Assembly: GCF_901873365.1 (NCBI RefSeq)
Contig: NZ_CABFLM010000049.1
Span: 1 to 64,000, forward strand
DNA: 64,000 bases
Source of the DNA: an uncultured Aggregatibacter sp.
Lineage (GTDB): Bacteria > Pseudomonadota > Gammaproteobacteria > Enterobacterales > Pasteurellaceae
Direction: 5' to 3'
Shown here: positions 52,562-61,270 of the stretch, piece after piece
How positions within the stretch are numbered: position 1 is the first letter of the stretch
How the letters are laid out: every line of letters starts with the position of its first letter
Notes under the pieces: model-generated
What the model saw: only the letters and a program-made list of their open reading frames with translations
The model's database searches: none
What the model was told of the DNA's origin: nothing
Made by a program: the position numbers and the translations under genes

Positions 52562-53950
52562 TTATGGGTTTTCCTTCATGTCTTTTTGCGTTTCTTCTTT
52601 TATCCGCTGGCGGAAACGCCCTGCCGCCATGTGATAAAACGGCTTCGGATTAAATTGGCGTGAAATAATGGAGGAAATTAGGCAGCAAATCAATAGCCAA
52701 ATCAATACGGGTTGGCAGCCGGTCATTTCCATCACGATAACGCTGGCGGTGACCGGCGATTGAGTCGCACCCGCGAGAAATGCTGCCATACATAACAACA
52801 CCAGCAAGCGCTGGTCGACTGAACCGTCAGTAAAGGCAGCCACTTGCACGCCAAGCCCAGCCCCGATGGTGAGTGAAGGGGTGAAAATACCGCCGGCAAT
52901 GCCCGTCCAATATGTGCCTACTGTGGCGAACAGTTTCATGATGCCAATGTCGCTTTGTACCGCTTGGCCATCGAGTGCTTGGGTAACGACTTGGTAACCT
53001 GTGCCGTAAGTTTGGCCGTTGGTGTAAACGCCAAGTGCGGTCAAAATTAGGCCTAAAATAATGGCGGTGAAAATAGGGTGCTTGCGTATCCAATGGCGAC
53101 AGAAAGGGAAGGTTCCGGCTGCGCCTTTGATTAACAAACGGCCGAAAATTCCCCCGCTGACACCACTTACCGCACCACAAACTAAAACCCATAAACATAA
53201 ATAAGGCATATCGGTGACACCTTGATATGTCGGGAAATAGGGGTTGTTGCCTTCAATCGCTACCAGAATAAAACCGGCAGCGAGTACGCCTAACAATACG
53301 CGCCGTTCCCAACGCAATAGCACACCACGTCCCAATTCCTCGATGGCAAAAATAACGCCGGCTAAAGGCGCATTAAATGCAGCGGCAAGGCCTCCGGCCG
53401 CCCCGGTTGCCATCAGTTCATTAGCACTCAATCCATTAAATGCCACGCCGTATTTTCGGCACAAGTTGCCCCACCATAACATCACGGCTGCACCGACTTG
53501 CACGGAAGGACCTTCCCGTCCTACGGAGGCGCCGATAAGCATCGCTAAAAACGTAAGTGGAATTTTCCATAGAGTTTGTCCAAAGGCGACTAAACGGTTT
53601 TTATTGGCGTGATGGGGCAGGCTAAGCGAGGCAATGACTTGCGGAATGCCACTGCCACCGACATAAGGTGTGTATTTGGCGACGAACCAGGTTAAGAGCG
53701 CCAAACCGCCAGGCAAAATAAACCAGACGGCAATCGGATGTTGTTGTGTCCAATGGGCGTTCCATTCCAAGCCCAAATCCGCAAGTTTGGCAAAGCCAAG
53801 GGAAAACAGCGAGACCAAGCTGGCGCCGATCAGTAAACAGGTAAATTCAATGCTTTTATGGGAGATTCGATAGGTTTGACGTAATTTCTTGTGTAAAACA
53901 TACCGCACTTTAATGGCGTTATGACGTAAAAAAAGAAGCACAGTGTTCAT
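52562..53950 (-). CDS. clcA: ClC-type chloride channel/antiporter
   Basis: 462-residue membrane protein of the ClC family. Chloride-pathway motifs are GSGIPQV (about 97-103), GREGPSVQ with the gating glutamate, and GIFTPSLTIGAG. A glutamate in FAIEELGRG corresponds to the internal proton glutamate of E. coli ClcA, so it is probably a proton/chloride antiporter linked to acid resistance. First gene of clcA-dusA; divergent from the arginine catabolic genes. Confidence 0.9.
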   Translation of the reverse strand: MNTVLLFLRHNAIKVRYVLHKKLRQTYRISHKSIEFTCLLIGASLVSLFSLGFAKLADLGLEWNAHWTQQHPIAVWFILPGGLALLTWFVAKYTPYVGGSGIPQVIASLSLPHHANKNRLVAFGQTLWKIPLTFLAMLIGASVGREGPSVQVGAAVMLWWGNLCRKYGVAFNGLSANELMATGAAGGLAAAFNAPLAGVIFAIEELGRGVLLRWERRVLLGVLAAGFILVAIEGNNPYFPTYQGVTDMPYLCLWVLVCGAVSGVSGGIFGRLLIKGAAGTFPFCRHWIRKHPIFTAIILGLILTALGVYTNGQTYGTGYQVVTQALDGQAVQSDIGIMKLFATVGTYWTGIAGGIFTPSLTIGAGLGVQVAAFTDGSVDQRLLVLLCMAAFLAGATQSPVTASVIVMEMTGCQPVLIWLLICCLISSIISRQFNPKPFYHMAAGRFRQRIKEETQKDMKENP

Positions 53951-54137
53951 GATGAGATTAATGTTGGGTGATGAGGTTAAAATTTTTTCACATAGAAAAT
54001 TTTTGTTCGAATTCTATACCAATAAAAAGCCCTTTGTTAGAAATTTGTTCAAAATCTTTACATTACGAGCGGAAATTCGAAACGATATTTACTTGCCTTT
54101 CTTTTACAATAAAGACGTTCGCAAGGAAGTAAGTTGT
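53951..54137. other. Divergent regulatory region of clcA and the arginine catabolic operon
   Basis: Non-coding, AT-rich. It contains a TACAAT -10 (54105-54110) for the plus strand without a good -35. Short partial ARG-box-like sequences (for example TTCGAATTC near 54006) are too weak to call ArgR sites. Confidence 0.4.
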
Positions 54138-54227
54138 ATGTCGAATAAATCGTTTGTGAATAGCTTGGCTATTCGGATGAAGTCAATAAACAAAAATCAA
54201 GGAGATTATTATGGCTTTCAATCTTAA
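54138..54227 (+). CDS. Possible leader peptide upstream of argF
   Basis: A 29-codon frame starts at an ATG with a strong AAGGAAG ribosome site 8 bases upstream, and ends 17 bases inside argF in another frame. The peptide (MSNKSFVNSLAIRMKSINKNQGDYYGFQS) is basic and matches no family I know. A TACAAT -10 (54105-54110) could start the transcript just before it. A GAATAGC-TTG-GCTATTC hairpin (54158-54174) lies within it. Could be a real regulatory uORF or chance. Confidence 0.35.
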   Translation: MSNKSFVNSLAIRMKSINKNQGDYYGFQS

Positions 54228-55215
54228 AAACAGACACTTATTAAGTCTTGTTAATCACTCAGAACGTGAAATCAAATATTTATTAGATTTATCCCGAGAC
54301 TTAAAAAGAGCAAAATATGCCGGTACCGAACAACAAAAATTAAAAGGCAAAAATATTGCGCTAATTTTTGAAAAAACCTCCACCCGTACCCGTTGCGCTT
54401 TCGAAGTTGCGGCTTATGACCAAGGCGCCCAAGTCACTTACATCGATCCAAACTCCTCTCAAATTGGCCACAAAGAAAGTATGAAAGACACTGCCCGCGT
54501 ATTAGGCAGAATGTACGACGCCATTGAATATCGTGGTTTCAAACAAGAAATTGTGGATGAATTAGCAGAATATGCCGGTGTGCCGGTGTTCAATGGTTTA
54601 ACCGACGAGTTCCACCCAACCCAAATGTTGGCGGACGTGTTAACCATGATTGAAAATTGCGATAAACCATTAAGTGAAATCAAATATGTGTATATCGGTG
54701 ATGCGCGCAACAACATGGGTAACTCCTTGTTATTAATCGGTGCTAAATTGGGTATGGATGTCCGTATTTGCGGACCAAAAGCCCTATTACCGGATGCAGA
54801 GTTAGTTGACATGTGCAAAAAATTTGCAAAACAAAGTGGCGCACGCATTACCGTCACCGATGATATTGATAAAGCCGTGAAAGGCGTTGATTTCGTGCAC
54901 ACTGACGTATGGGTTTCCATGGGTGAACCATTAGAAACCTGGGGCGAACGCATTAAATTATTATTACCGTATCAAGTCACTCCTGAATTGATGAAACGCA
55001 CCGGCAATCCGCGTGTGAAATTCATGCACTGCTTACCGGCATTCCATAACAGCGAAACCAAAGTGGGTCGCCAAATTGCAGAAAAATACCCTGAATTGGC
55101 AAACGGTATTGAAGTCACCGAAGATGTTTTTGAATCGCCAATGAATGTGGCATTCGAACAAGCAGAAAACCGTATGCACACCATTAAAGCTGTACTTTAT
55201 TCCAGCTTAATTTAA
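54211..55215 (+). CDS. arcB: Ornithine carbamoyltransferase, catabolic type
   Basis: Interconverts ornithine plus carbamoyl phosphate and citrulline plus phosphate; 334 residues. Carbamoyl-phosphate site TSTRTRCAFEVA (about 55-66), DEFHPTQMLADVLTM, and the ornithine loop HCLPAFHN (near 273) are intact. The next gene is carbamate kinase, so it likely acts in the catabolic direction, splitting citrulline; it could also be called argF. The ATG follows AAGGAGATT. No arginine deiminase gene is near. Confidence 0.94.
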   Translation: MAFNLKNRHLLSLVNHSEREIKYLLDLSRDLKRAKYAGTEQQKLKGKNIALIFEKTSTRTRCAFEVAAYDQGAQVTYIDPNSSQIGHKESMKDTARVLGRMYDAIEYRGFKQEIVDELAEYAGVPVFNGLTDEFHPTQMLADVLTMIENCDKPLSEIKYVYIGDARNNMGNSLLLIGAKLGMDVRICGPKALLPDAELVDMCKKFAKQSGARITVTDDIDKAVKGVDFVHTDVWVSMGEPLETWGERIKLLLPYQVTPELMKRTGNPRVKFMHCLPAFHNSETKVGRQIAEKYPELANGIEVTEDVFESPMNVAFEQAENRMHTIKAVLYSSLI

Positions 55216-55225
55216 GAGGTGGCGT

Positions 55226-56158
55226 ATGAGAATTGTTATTGCCTTGGGCGGAAATGCCCTATTGCGTCGCGGCGAGCCGCTCACCGCGGAAAATCAGCGA
55301 TTAAACGTGCGTACCGCTTGTGAACAAATTGCGAAGATTTATCCGAACAATGAATTAGTTATTGCACATGGTAACGGTCCGCAAGTGGGTTTATTGGCGC
55401 TGCAAGGGGCGGCTTATAAAGACGTGCCGACCTATCCGTTAGATGTGTTAGGCGCAGAATCCGTAGGCATGATTGGTTATATGATTCAACAAGAATTAGG
55501 AAATCTCGTGCCGTTTGAAGTGCCGTTCGCCACATTACTTTCACAAGTGGAAGTGGATATTAACGACCCAGCCTTTAAAAATCCGACCAAACCCATCGGC
55601 CCGGTCTATTCCAAAGAAGAGGCAGAACGTTTGGCGAAAGAGAAAAACTGGAGCATTGCACAAGACGGCGACAAGTATCGCCGCGTGGTGCCAAGTCCGT
55701 TGCCAAAACGCATTTTTGAAATCAAACCGGTGAAATGGTTGTTAGAAAAAGGCAGCATCGTAATTTGTGCCGGGGGAGGCGGTATTCCGACTTACTACGA
55801 TGAGCAACACAATCTACGTGGTGTAGAAGCCGTTATCGATAAAGATTTGTGTTCAGCGCTATTAGCCGAAAATTTGGACGCCGATTTATTCATCATTGCA
55901 ACAGATGTGTCTGCCACCTTTGTGGATTGGGGCAAACCAACGCAAAAAGCTATCGCACTAGCACCACCGGATGAAATTGAAAAAATGGGCTTTGCTGCCG
56001 GTTCTATGGGACCGAAAGTACAGGCTGCCGTGAATTTCGCACGCAATACCGGCAAAGACGCCGTCATCGGTTCGCTTTCCGATATTGTGGATATCGTCAA
56101 AGGTAAAGCCGGTACGCGCATCACAAATAAAGTGAAAGAAATTTCTTATTATTCATAA
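55226..56158 (+). CDS. arcC: Carbamate kinase
   Basis: Makes ATP from carbamoyl phosphate and ADP; 310 residues. Amino-acid kinase fold with N-terminal VIALGGNALLRRGEP, AHGNGPQVGLLALQ and the C-terminal GSMGPKVQAAVNFA. The VICAGGGGIPTYY loop is typical. It begins 10 bases after the carbamoyltransferase gene with an AAGAGGTG site. With that enzyme it yields ATP, ammonia and CO2 from citrulline. Confidence 0.96.
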   Translation: MRIVIALGGNALLRRGEPLTAENQRLNVRTACEQIAKIYPNNELVIAHGNGPQVGLLALQGAAYKDVPTYPLDVLGAESVGMIGYMIQQELGNLVPFEVPFATLLSQVEVDINDPAFKNPTKPIGPVYSKEEAERLAKEKNWSIAQDGDKYRRVVPSPLPKRIFEIKPVKWLLEKGSIVICAGGGGIPTYYDEQHNLRGVEAVIDKDLCSALLAENLDADLFIIATDVSATFVDWGKPTQKAIALAPPDEIEKMGFAAGSMGPKVQAAVNFARNTGKDAVIGSLSDIVDIVKGKAGTRITNKVKEISYYS

Positions 56159-56202
56159 TAATCAAAGTGCTTTGAGTATTTTAGCTGTTCAAAGGAGAAA
56201 GT

Positions 56203-56242
56203 GCGGTCGGCATAATGAATAAAAATAATTATGCCGATCCGC
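56203..56242 (+). promoter_or_regulatory. Inverted repeat between arcC and the YfcC-type gene
   Basis: GCGGTCGGCATAAT (56203-56216) pairs with ATTATGCCG-AT-CCGC (56228-56242) with one bulge; an exact uptake sequence overlaps the left arm. No T run follows, so it is more likely an mRNA-stability or processing hairpin than a terminator. Confidence 0.55.
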
Positions 56243-56267
56243 CGCTGTCATTGACAAGGAGTCTGCT

Positions 56268-57797
56268 ATGGAAGCGTCTAATAAAAAAAAGGTCTTTAAT
56301 TTCCCATCCGCGTTCACGATTTTATTCTTTATTTTAATTCTCGCCGTGGGATTGACCTGGGTTATTCCCTCCGGTTCCTATTCTAAGTTGACCTATAATA
56401 CGACCGACAAGGTCTTTGTGGTTAAAACCTATGGGGAACAAGATAAAACCTACCCTGCAACGGAAGAAACTCTCAATAATCTTAATATTAAAATTAAACT
56501 GTCCAATTTCACCGAAGGGGTGATCAAAAAACCGATTGCCATTCCTGGCACCTATCAACGGATCACACAACATTATAAAGGCATCAAAGATATTCCTATC
56601 AGCATGGTGGAAGGGACTATTGAAGCAGTAGATGTCATGGTCTTTATCTTTGTACTGGGCGGTATGATCGGTGTGATTAACCGAACAGGATCGTTTAATG
56701 CCGGGCTTATGGCACTTGCCAGACGCACCAAAGGCAACGAATTCTTGATTGTGTTTAGCGTCTCCATATTAATGGTGCTTGGCGGTACCACTTGTGGTAT
56801 CGAAGAAGAAGCCGTTGCGTTTTACCCGATTTTGGTGCCGGTATTTTTAGCGCTGGGCTATGATGCTATTGTCTGTGTTGGGGCAATTTTCTTGGCCTCC
56901 TCCATGGGAACGGCGTTTTCTACAATTAACCCATTCTCTGTGGTTATCGCGTCTAATGCAGCCGGTATTCAATTTACCGAAGGGATTGGTTTCCGTGCGC
57001 TAGGTCTTGTATTAGGAGCAACTTGCGTGATTGCTTACTTATATTGGTATGGTAAGAAAGTCAAAGCGGATCCGAGTTTTTCCTATACTTATGAAGATAG
57101 AGAAGAGTTTTATCATCGTTATATGAAAAACTTTGACCCAAATACCGTGCTTGAATTTACCCTAAGAAGAAAACTGATCTTAATCCTCTTCTGTATTGCT
57201 TTCCCAATGATGATTTGGGGGGTAATGGCCGGCGGTTGGTGGTTCCCACAAATGGCTGCTTCTTTCTTGTCCATCACGATTATCATTATGTTTATCAGTG
57301 GCTTGAAAGAAAAAGATATCGTGGAATCCTTCACCGAAGGCGCTTCCGAATTGGTGGGTGTCTCCTTGATTATCGGTTTGGCACGTGGTGTAAACTTAGT
57401 GCTTGAACAAGGTATGATTTCCGACACCATTTTGGACTACATGTCTAACCTAGTAAGCGGTATGCCGGGTAGCGTCTTTATTCTTGGTCAATTAGTGGTC
57501 TTCATCTTCTTAGGTCTTATCGTACCATCTTCTTCCGGTTTGGCAGTGCTTTCCATGCCAATTATGGCACCACTTGCCGACGCAGTGGGTATTCCGCGTG
57601 ACATCGTGGTTTCTGCCTATAACTGGGGTCAATACGCCATGTTATTCTTGGCACCGACCGGTTTGGTGTTGGTAACATTACAAATGTTACATATTCCATT
57701 CAATAAATGGGTGAAATTTGTAATGCCGATGATTGGTTGCTTATTGGTCATCGGGGCAATCTTACTGGTTGTTCAAGTCTCCTTATATAGCGTTTAA
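56268..57797 (+). CDS. YfcC/ArcD-family basic amino acid transporter
   Basis: 509-residue membrane protein with about twelve hydrophobic segments, YfcC family (DcuC superfamily). The sequence has the family motifs GGTTCGIEEEAVAFYPILVP and VPSSSGLAVLSMPIMAPLADAVG. Next to the arginine/citrulline catabolic genes, it most likely exchanges arginine or citrulline for ornithine, the role of ArcD; this is inferred from context. A periplasmic insertion occurs at about 37-105. The ATG follows AAGGAGTCTGCT. Confidence 0.87.
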   Translation: MEASNKKKVFNFPSAFTILFFILILAVGLTWVIPSGSYSKLTYNTTDKVFVVKTYGEQDKTYPATEETLNNLNIKIKLSNFTEGVIKKPIAIPGTYQRITQHYKGIKDIPISMVEGTIEAVDVMVFIFVLGGMIGVINRTGSFNAGLMALARRTKGNEFLIVFSVSILMVLGGTTCGIEEEAVAFYPILVPVFLALGYDAIVCVGAIFLASSMGTAFSTINPFSVVIASNAAGIQFTEGIGFRALGLVLGATCVIAYLYWYGKKVKADPSFSYTYEDREEFYHRYMKNFDPNTVLEFTLRRKLILILFCIAFPMMIWGVMAGGWWFPQMAASFLSITIIIMFISGLKEKDIVESFTEGASELVGVSLIIGLARGVNLVLEQGMISDTILDYMSNLVSGMPGSVFILGQLVVFIFLGLIVPSSSGLAVLSMPIMAPLADAVGIPRDIVVSAYNWGQYAMLFLAPTGLVLVTLQMLHIPFNKWVKFVMPMIGCLLVIGAILLVVQVSLYSV

Positions 57798-57811
57798 CAT
57801 CAATTTTAATA

Positions 57812-57848
57812 AAGGCCACCTATGTCACAGTTTTTCATAGGTGGCCTT
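57812..57848 (+). terminator. Terminator of the arginine catabolic operon
   Basis: AAGGCCACCTATG (57812-57824) and CATAGGTGGCCTT (57836-57848) are a perfect 13-bp stem. The usual T run is replaced by GTTATAAT, so the -10 box of the next gene starts two bases after the stem. Confidence 0.75.
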
Positions 57849-57850
57849 GT

Positions 57851-57856
57851 TATAAT
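57851..57856 (+). promoter_or_regulatory. -10 box of the Lrp-family gene
   Basis: Perfect TATAAT two bases after the terminator stem, 37 bases before the start codon; the -35 would fall in the hairpin loop and is weak. Confidence 0.55.
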
Positions 57857-57892
57857 GCGCTCGCTGTTTCTTTTCTAAAAAAGGATTTTTTT

Positions 57893-58360
57893 ATGTTGAA
57901 GAAATTATTCGATAACATTGATACGCGCATTTTAAAAGCTTTACAACGCAACGGACGCTTACAAAATAATGAACTTGCCAATGAAATCGGGCTATCAAAT
58001 TCAGCTTGTTTACGCCGAGTCAATCATCTTGAAGAAAATGGCGTAATTGATAGTTATGTGGCGTTATTAAACCCCAAGAAAGTCAATTGTCATTTAATCG
58101 TTTATGTTCAAGGCACTTTTTTTGAAGAAGATTCGGAACTCAAAGAGCGGTTCATTTTTGAGATAAAATTAATTCCGCAAGTTTTGGAATGCCACTTAAT
58201 GGCAGGGAGTTACGATTTTTTACTCAAAATGTGCGTTGCCGATTTAGATCAATTCAATAGCATCAAAAATACCTATCTCACTAAAAATATTGGCATCAAA
58301 ACCCTCAAATCTGAAGTCGCCTTAAAAACGGTAAAATCCACCACCGAGTTGCCATTATAA
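57893..58360 (+). CDS. Lrp/AsnC-family transcription regulator
   Basis: 155-residue regulator with an N-terminal helix-turn-helix (IDTRILKALQRNGRLQNNELANEIGLSNSACLRRV, about 10-44) and a C-terminal RAM domain (about 70-145, LIPQVLECHLMAGSYDFLLKMCV) that usually senses amino acids. It is shorter and less conserved than global Lrp. Beside the arginine catabolic cluster, it may control it, with arginine or ornithine as effector (inference). Own promoter. Confidence 0.9.
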   Translation: MLKKLFDNIDTRILKALQRNGRLQNNELANEIGLSNSACLRRVNHLEENGVIDSYVALLNPKKVNCHLIVYVQGTFFEEDSELKERFIFEIKLIPQVLECHLMAGSYDFLLKMCVADLDQFNSIKNTYLTKNIGIKTLKSEVALKTVKSTTELPL

Positions 58361-58384
58361 ATATCAATTAATGCTCATAAAAAA

Positions 58385-58413
58385 ACGGATTTCGATATCA
58401 CACCGAAATCCGT
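58385..58413. terminator. Terminator between the Lrp-family gene and lysS
   Basis: ACGGATTTCG and CGAAATCCGT form a perfect 10-bp stem with a 9-base loop, with A's before and TAATTTTT after; shared by both convergent genes. Confidence 0.9.
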
Positions 58414-58439
58414 TAATTTTTCCGTTTTACTTCATGCCA

Positions 58440-59948
58440 TTATTTCTGACGCATTGCCGGGAATAAAATCACATCGCGGATGGATGGGGCGTTGGCGTAA
58501 AGCATGGCGAGACGGTCGATGCCTAAGCCTTCGCCGGCTGTTGGTGGTAAACCGTGTTCAAGGGCGACAACGAAATCTTCGTCTTTAAACATCGCTTCGT
58601 CATCACCGGCTTCTTTGGCCGCCACTTGCGCATCAAAGCGTTCATTTTGATCTTCCGCATCGTTTAGCTCGGAGAAACCGTTACCGATTTCGCGTCCGCC
58701 GATAAAGAGTTCAAAGCGATCGGTGACTTCCGGATTTTCATCATTACGACGTGCTAACGGAGAAATCTCTGCCGGGTGTGCCATTAAGAAAGTTGGTTGA
58801 ATTAAATGATGCTCTGCCACTTCTTCAAAAATGGCGTTGACAATGCTGCCTAAGCCCCAAGATTTTTGTACTTCGATACCTAAACGTGCGGCAACTGCTT
58901 TCGCGCGATCAATATCGTATAAATCTTCTTTTACGATACCTTTGTCTGCACCATATTTAATGGTAGCGTCGTGTAAGGTAATACGCTCGAATGGTTTGCC
59001 GAAGTCGAATTCGTATTCGCCGTATTTCACGATGGTTGTGCCTAAAATGTCGATGGCAAGTTTGCGTAACAATTCTTCGGTGTTATCCATTAAATCGTGG
59101 TAGTCGGCATAGGCTTGGTAGTATTCAAGCATGGTGAATTCCGGATTGTGACGAACGGAAACGCCTTCGTTACGGAAGTTACGGTTTAATTCAAATACAC
59201 GTTCAAAGCCACCGACGACCAAGCGTTTTAAGTAAAGCTCAGGGGCAATACGCAAGTACATATCTACGTCTAATGCATTATGGTGTGTTACGAAAGGACG
59301 TGCTGAAGCGCCGCCTGGGATGACTTGTAACATCGGAGTTTCTACTTCCATAAAGCCTTTGGAAATAAAGTAGTCACGAATGCCTGCAACCACTTTTGAA
59401 CGAATGATAAAAGTGCGGCGGGATTCTTCGTTAGAAATTAAATCCAAGTAACGTTGACGATAACGTACTTCTTGGTCAGTTAAGCCATGGAATTTATCCG
59501 GTAACGGACGCAATGCTTTGGTCAGCAATTGTACTTCGGTAGCTTTAACGGTGAGTTCGTTGGTTTTGGTTTTGAATAATGATCCTTTTACGCCCACGAT
59601 ATCGCCTAAATCCCAGTGACCGACATCATCGGCATACACGCCCTCAGGTAGATTGTCGCGTGCGACATAAAGCTGGATTTTGCCGCTCATATCTTGGATG
59701 GTGATAAATGTGGCTTTCCCCATAGCACGACGGGTCATGATACGACCGGCAACCGCAACTTCAACGTGCTGTTCTTTTAATGCTTCGCCTTCTTCCGCAT
59801 CATATTTATCATGTAAATCTTGAGCGAGTGCGTCACGACGGAATTGGTTTGGGAACGCATTACCTTTTGCGCGCAGGGCGGCTAATTTTTCACGACGTAC
59901 TAACATTTCGCCGTTTAAATCTAATTCTTTGACTTCTTGTTCTGACAT
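58440..59948 (-). CDS. lysS: Lysyl-tRNA synthetase, class II
   Basis: 502-residue class IIb synthetase. An N-terminal OB-fold anticodon domain (about 60-150, VAGRIMTRRAMGKATFITIQD) is followed by the catalytic domain: motif 1 around FMEVETPMLQVIPGGASARPF, motif 2 FRNEGVSVRHNPEFTMLE, and motif 3 GEGLGIDRLAML. Length matches E. coli LysS. It lies 48 bases downstream of prfB, an operon shared with E. coli. Confidence 0.97.
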   Translation of the reverse strand: MSEQEVKELDLNGEMLVRREKLAALRAKGNAFPNQFRRDALAQDLHDKYDAEEGEALKEQHVEVAVAGRIMTRRAMGKATFITIQDMSGKIQLYVARDNLPEGVYADDVGHWDLGDIVGVKGSLFKTKTNELTVKATEVQLLTKALRPLPDKFHGLTDQEVRYRQRYLDLISNEESRRTFIIRSKVVAGIRDYFISKGFMEVETPMLQVIPGGASARPFVTHHNALDVDMYLRIAPELYLKRLVVGGFERVFELNRNFRNEGVSVRHNPEFTMLEYYQAYADYHDLMDNTEELLRKLAIDILGTTIVKYGEYEFDFGKPFERITLHDATIKYGADKGIVKEDLYDIDRAKAVAARLGIEVQKSWGLGSIVNAIFEEVAEHHLIQPTFLMAHPAEISPLARRNDENPEVTDRFELFIGGREIGNGFSELNDAEDQNERFDAQVAAKEAGDDEAMFKDEDFVVALEHGLPPTAGEGLGIDRLAMLYANAPSIRDVILFPAMRQK

Positions 59949-59996
59949 TTTTATTTACCTTTAATTTAAAAAACGTGTTTAAAAACGACCGCACTT

Positions 59997-61095
59997 TTAG
60001 AGTCCGGCCTTGAGACTGGCTTCAATAAACCGATCCAAATCACCGTCTAATACGGCTTGTGTATTGCGGTTTTCTACACCGGTACGTAAATCTTTAATAC
60101 GAGAATCATCTAACACATAAGAACGAATTTGGCTGCCCCAGCCGATGTCGGATTTGTTGTCTTCCATGGCTTGTTTGTCGGCATTTTTCTTTTGTAATTC
60201 CAGCTCGTACAACTTCGCTTTCAGTTGCTTCATTGCCTGATCTTTGTTCTTGTGTTGGGAACGATCGTTCTGACATTGCACCACAATGCCGCTTGGCATA
60301 TGCGTAATTCGCACCGCACTTTCGGTTTTGTTCACGTGCTGGCCACCTGCACCGGAGGCACGATACACATCGATACGCAAATCGGCAGGATTGATTTCGA
60401 TATCAATATCATCGTCAATTTCAGGATAGACGAAAACTGCACTGAATGAGGTATGACGACGGTTATTGGAGTCAAACGGGCTTTTACGCACCAAACGGTG
60501 AATACCGGTTTCTGTGCGTAGCCAGCCGAAAGCATATTCGCCGCTAACACGAATGGTAGCAGATTTAACACCGGCCACATCGCCATCGGAGACTTCCATT
60601 AATTCGGTTTTGAATCCTTTGCTTTCCGCCCAGCGCAAATACATGCGAAGTAACATTTCTGTCCAGTCTTGCGCTTCGGTACCGCCGGAGCCGGCTTGTA
60701 AATCCACATAGCAATCACAGGCATCGTGTTCGCCGCTGAACATGCGGCGAAATTCCAGTTTGGCGAGTTGTTGTTCCAGTTCGTCTAATTCGGCAACGGC
60801 TTCGTTGAAAGTGTCTTCGTCTTCCGCTTCTACGGCCAGTTCCAACAAGCCGTCCACATCTTCCAAACCTTGCTCTAAGTTTTTAATGGTGTTGACCACC
60901 TGTTCTAAAGAAACGCGCTCCTTGCCGAGAGCTTGCGCTTTATCTGCGTCGTTCCATACATCAGGCTGTTCCAATTCGGCGTTGACTTCTTCTAAACGCT
61001 CGGTTTTGGCGTCGAAGTCAAAGATACCCCCGAAGCGCCGAAGTGCGGTCGGTTAAATCGGTGATTTTATTTTTGATCGGATTGATTTCAAACAT
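59997..61095 (-). CDS. prfB: Peptide chain release factor 2 (programmed +1 frameshift)
   Basis: RF2 releases chains at UGA and UAA. Translation starts at 61095 with 25 codons (MFEINPIKNKI..LRGYL), meets an in-frame TGA at 61020-61018, and continues in the +1 frame (skipping 61020) to 59997, giving 365 residues as in E. coli. The signal GGGGGTAT-CTT-TGA-C is the classical one. The anticodon tripeptide SPF and the GGQ motif (SGAGGQHVN) are intact; the residue four before GGQ is Ala, the common form, and not the Thr of E. coli K-12. An in-frame uptake sequence lies 19 bases before the slippery CTT. Confidence 0.97.
61018..61031 (-). promoter_or_regulatory. RF2 autoregulatory +1 frameshift site
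   Basis: On the minus strand GGGGGTATCTTTGA: an internal Shine-Dalgarno-like GGGGG three bases before the slippery CTT (61023-61021) and the UGA stop (61020-61018), followed by C. This matches the E. coli prfB signal. Confidence 0.95.
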
Positions 61096-61201
61096 GATGA
61101 TTAACTGTGTTTAAAGACTAAATTAAGTGCAGGATTATAAGGGATTTTCCATAGATTTGGTAGGGCGAAAGGGGATTCATCATGAAAATTGAATCGGGCT
61201 T

Positions 61202-61230
61202 TTGCATAAGCTGCCAATTACTTTTATAAT
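61202..61230 (+). promoter_or_regulatory. dsbC-recJ promoter
   Basis: TTGCAT (61202-61207), 17-base spacer and perfect TATAAT (61225-61230), about 40 bases before dsbC. Confidence 0.75.
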
Positions 61231-61270
61231 TTGCACTTCTTTTCACTATTTCACAATTTAGGAACAAAAA

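Noticed and set aside
53951..54137. ArgR boxes before the arginine catabolic operon
   Set aside because: Only partial matches to the TGAAT-N4-ATTCA core were found; none has both arms at the right distance.
60974..61095. prfB as a broken gene with a premature TGA
   Set aside because: The TGA is in the exact context of the known RF2 programmed frameshift, and the rest of the gene is intact.
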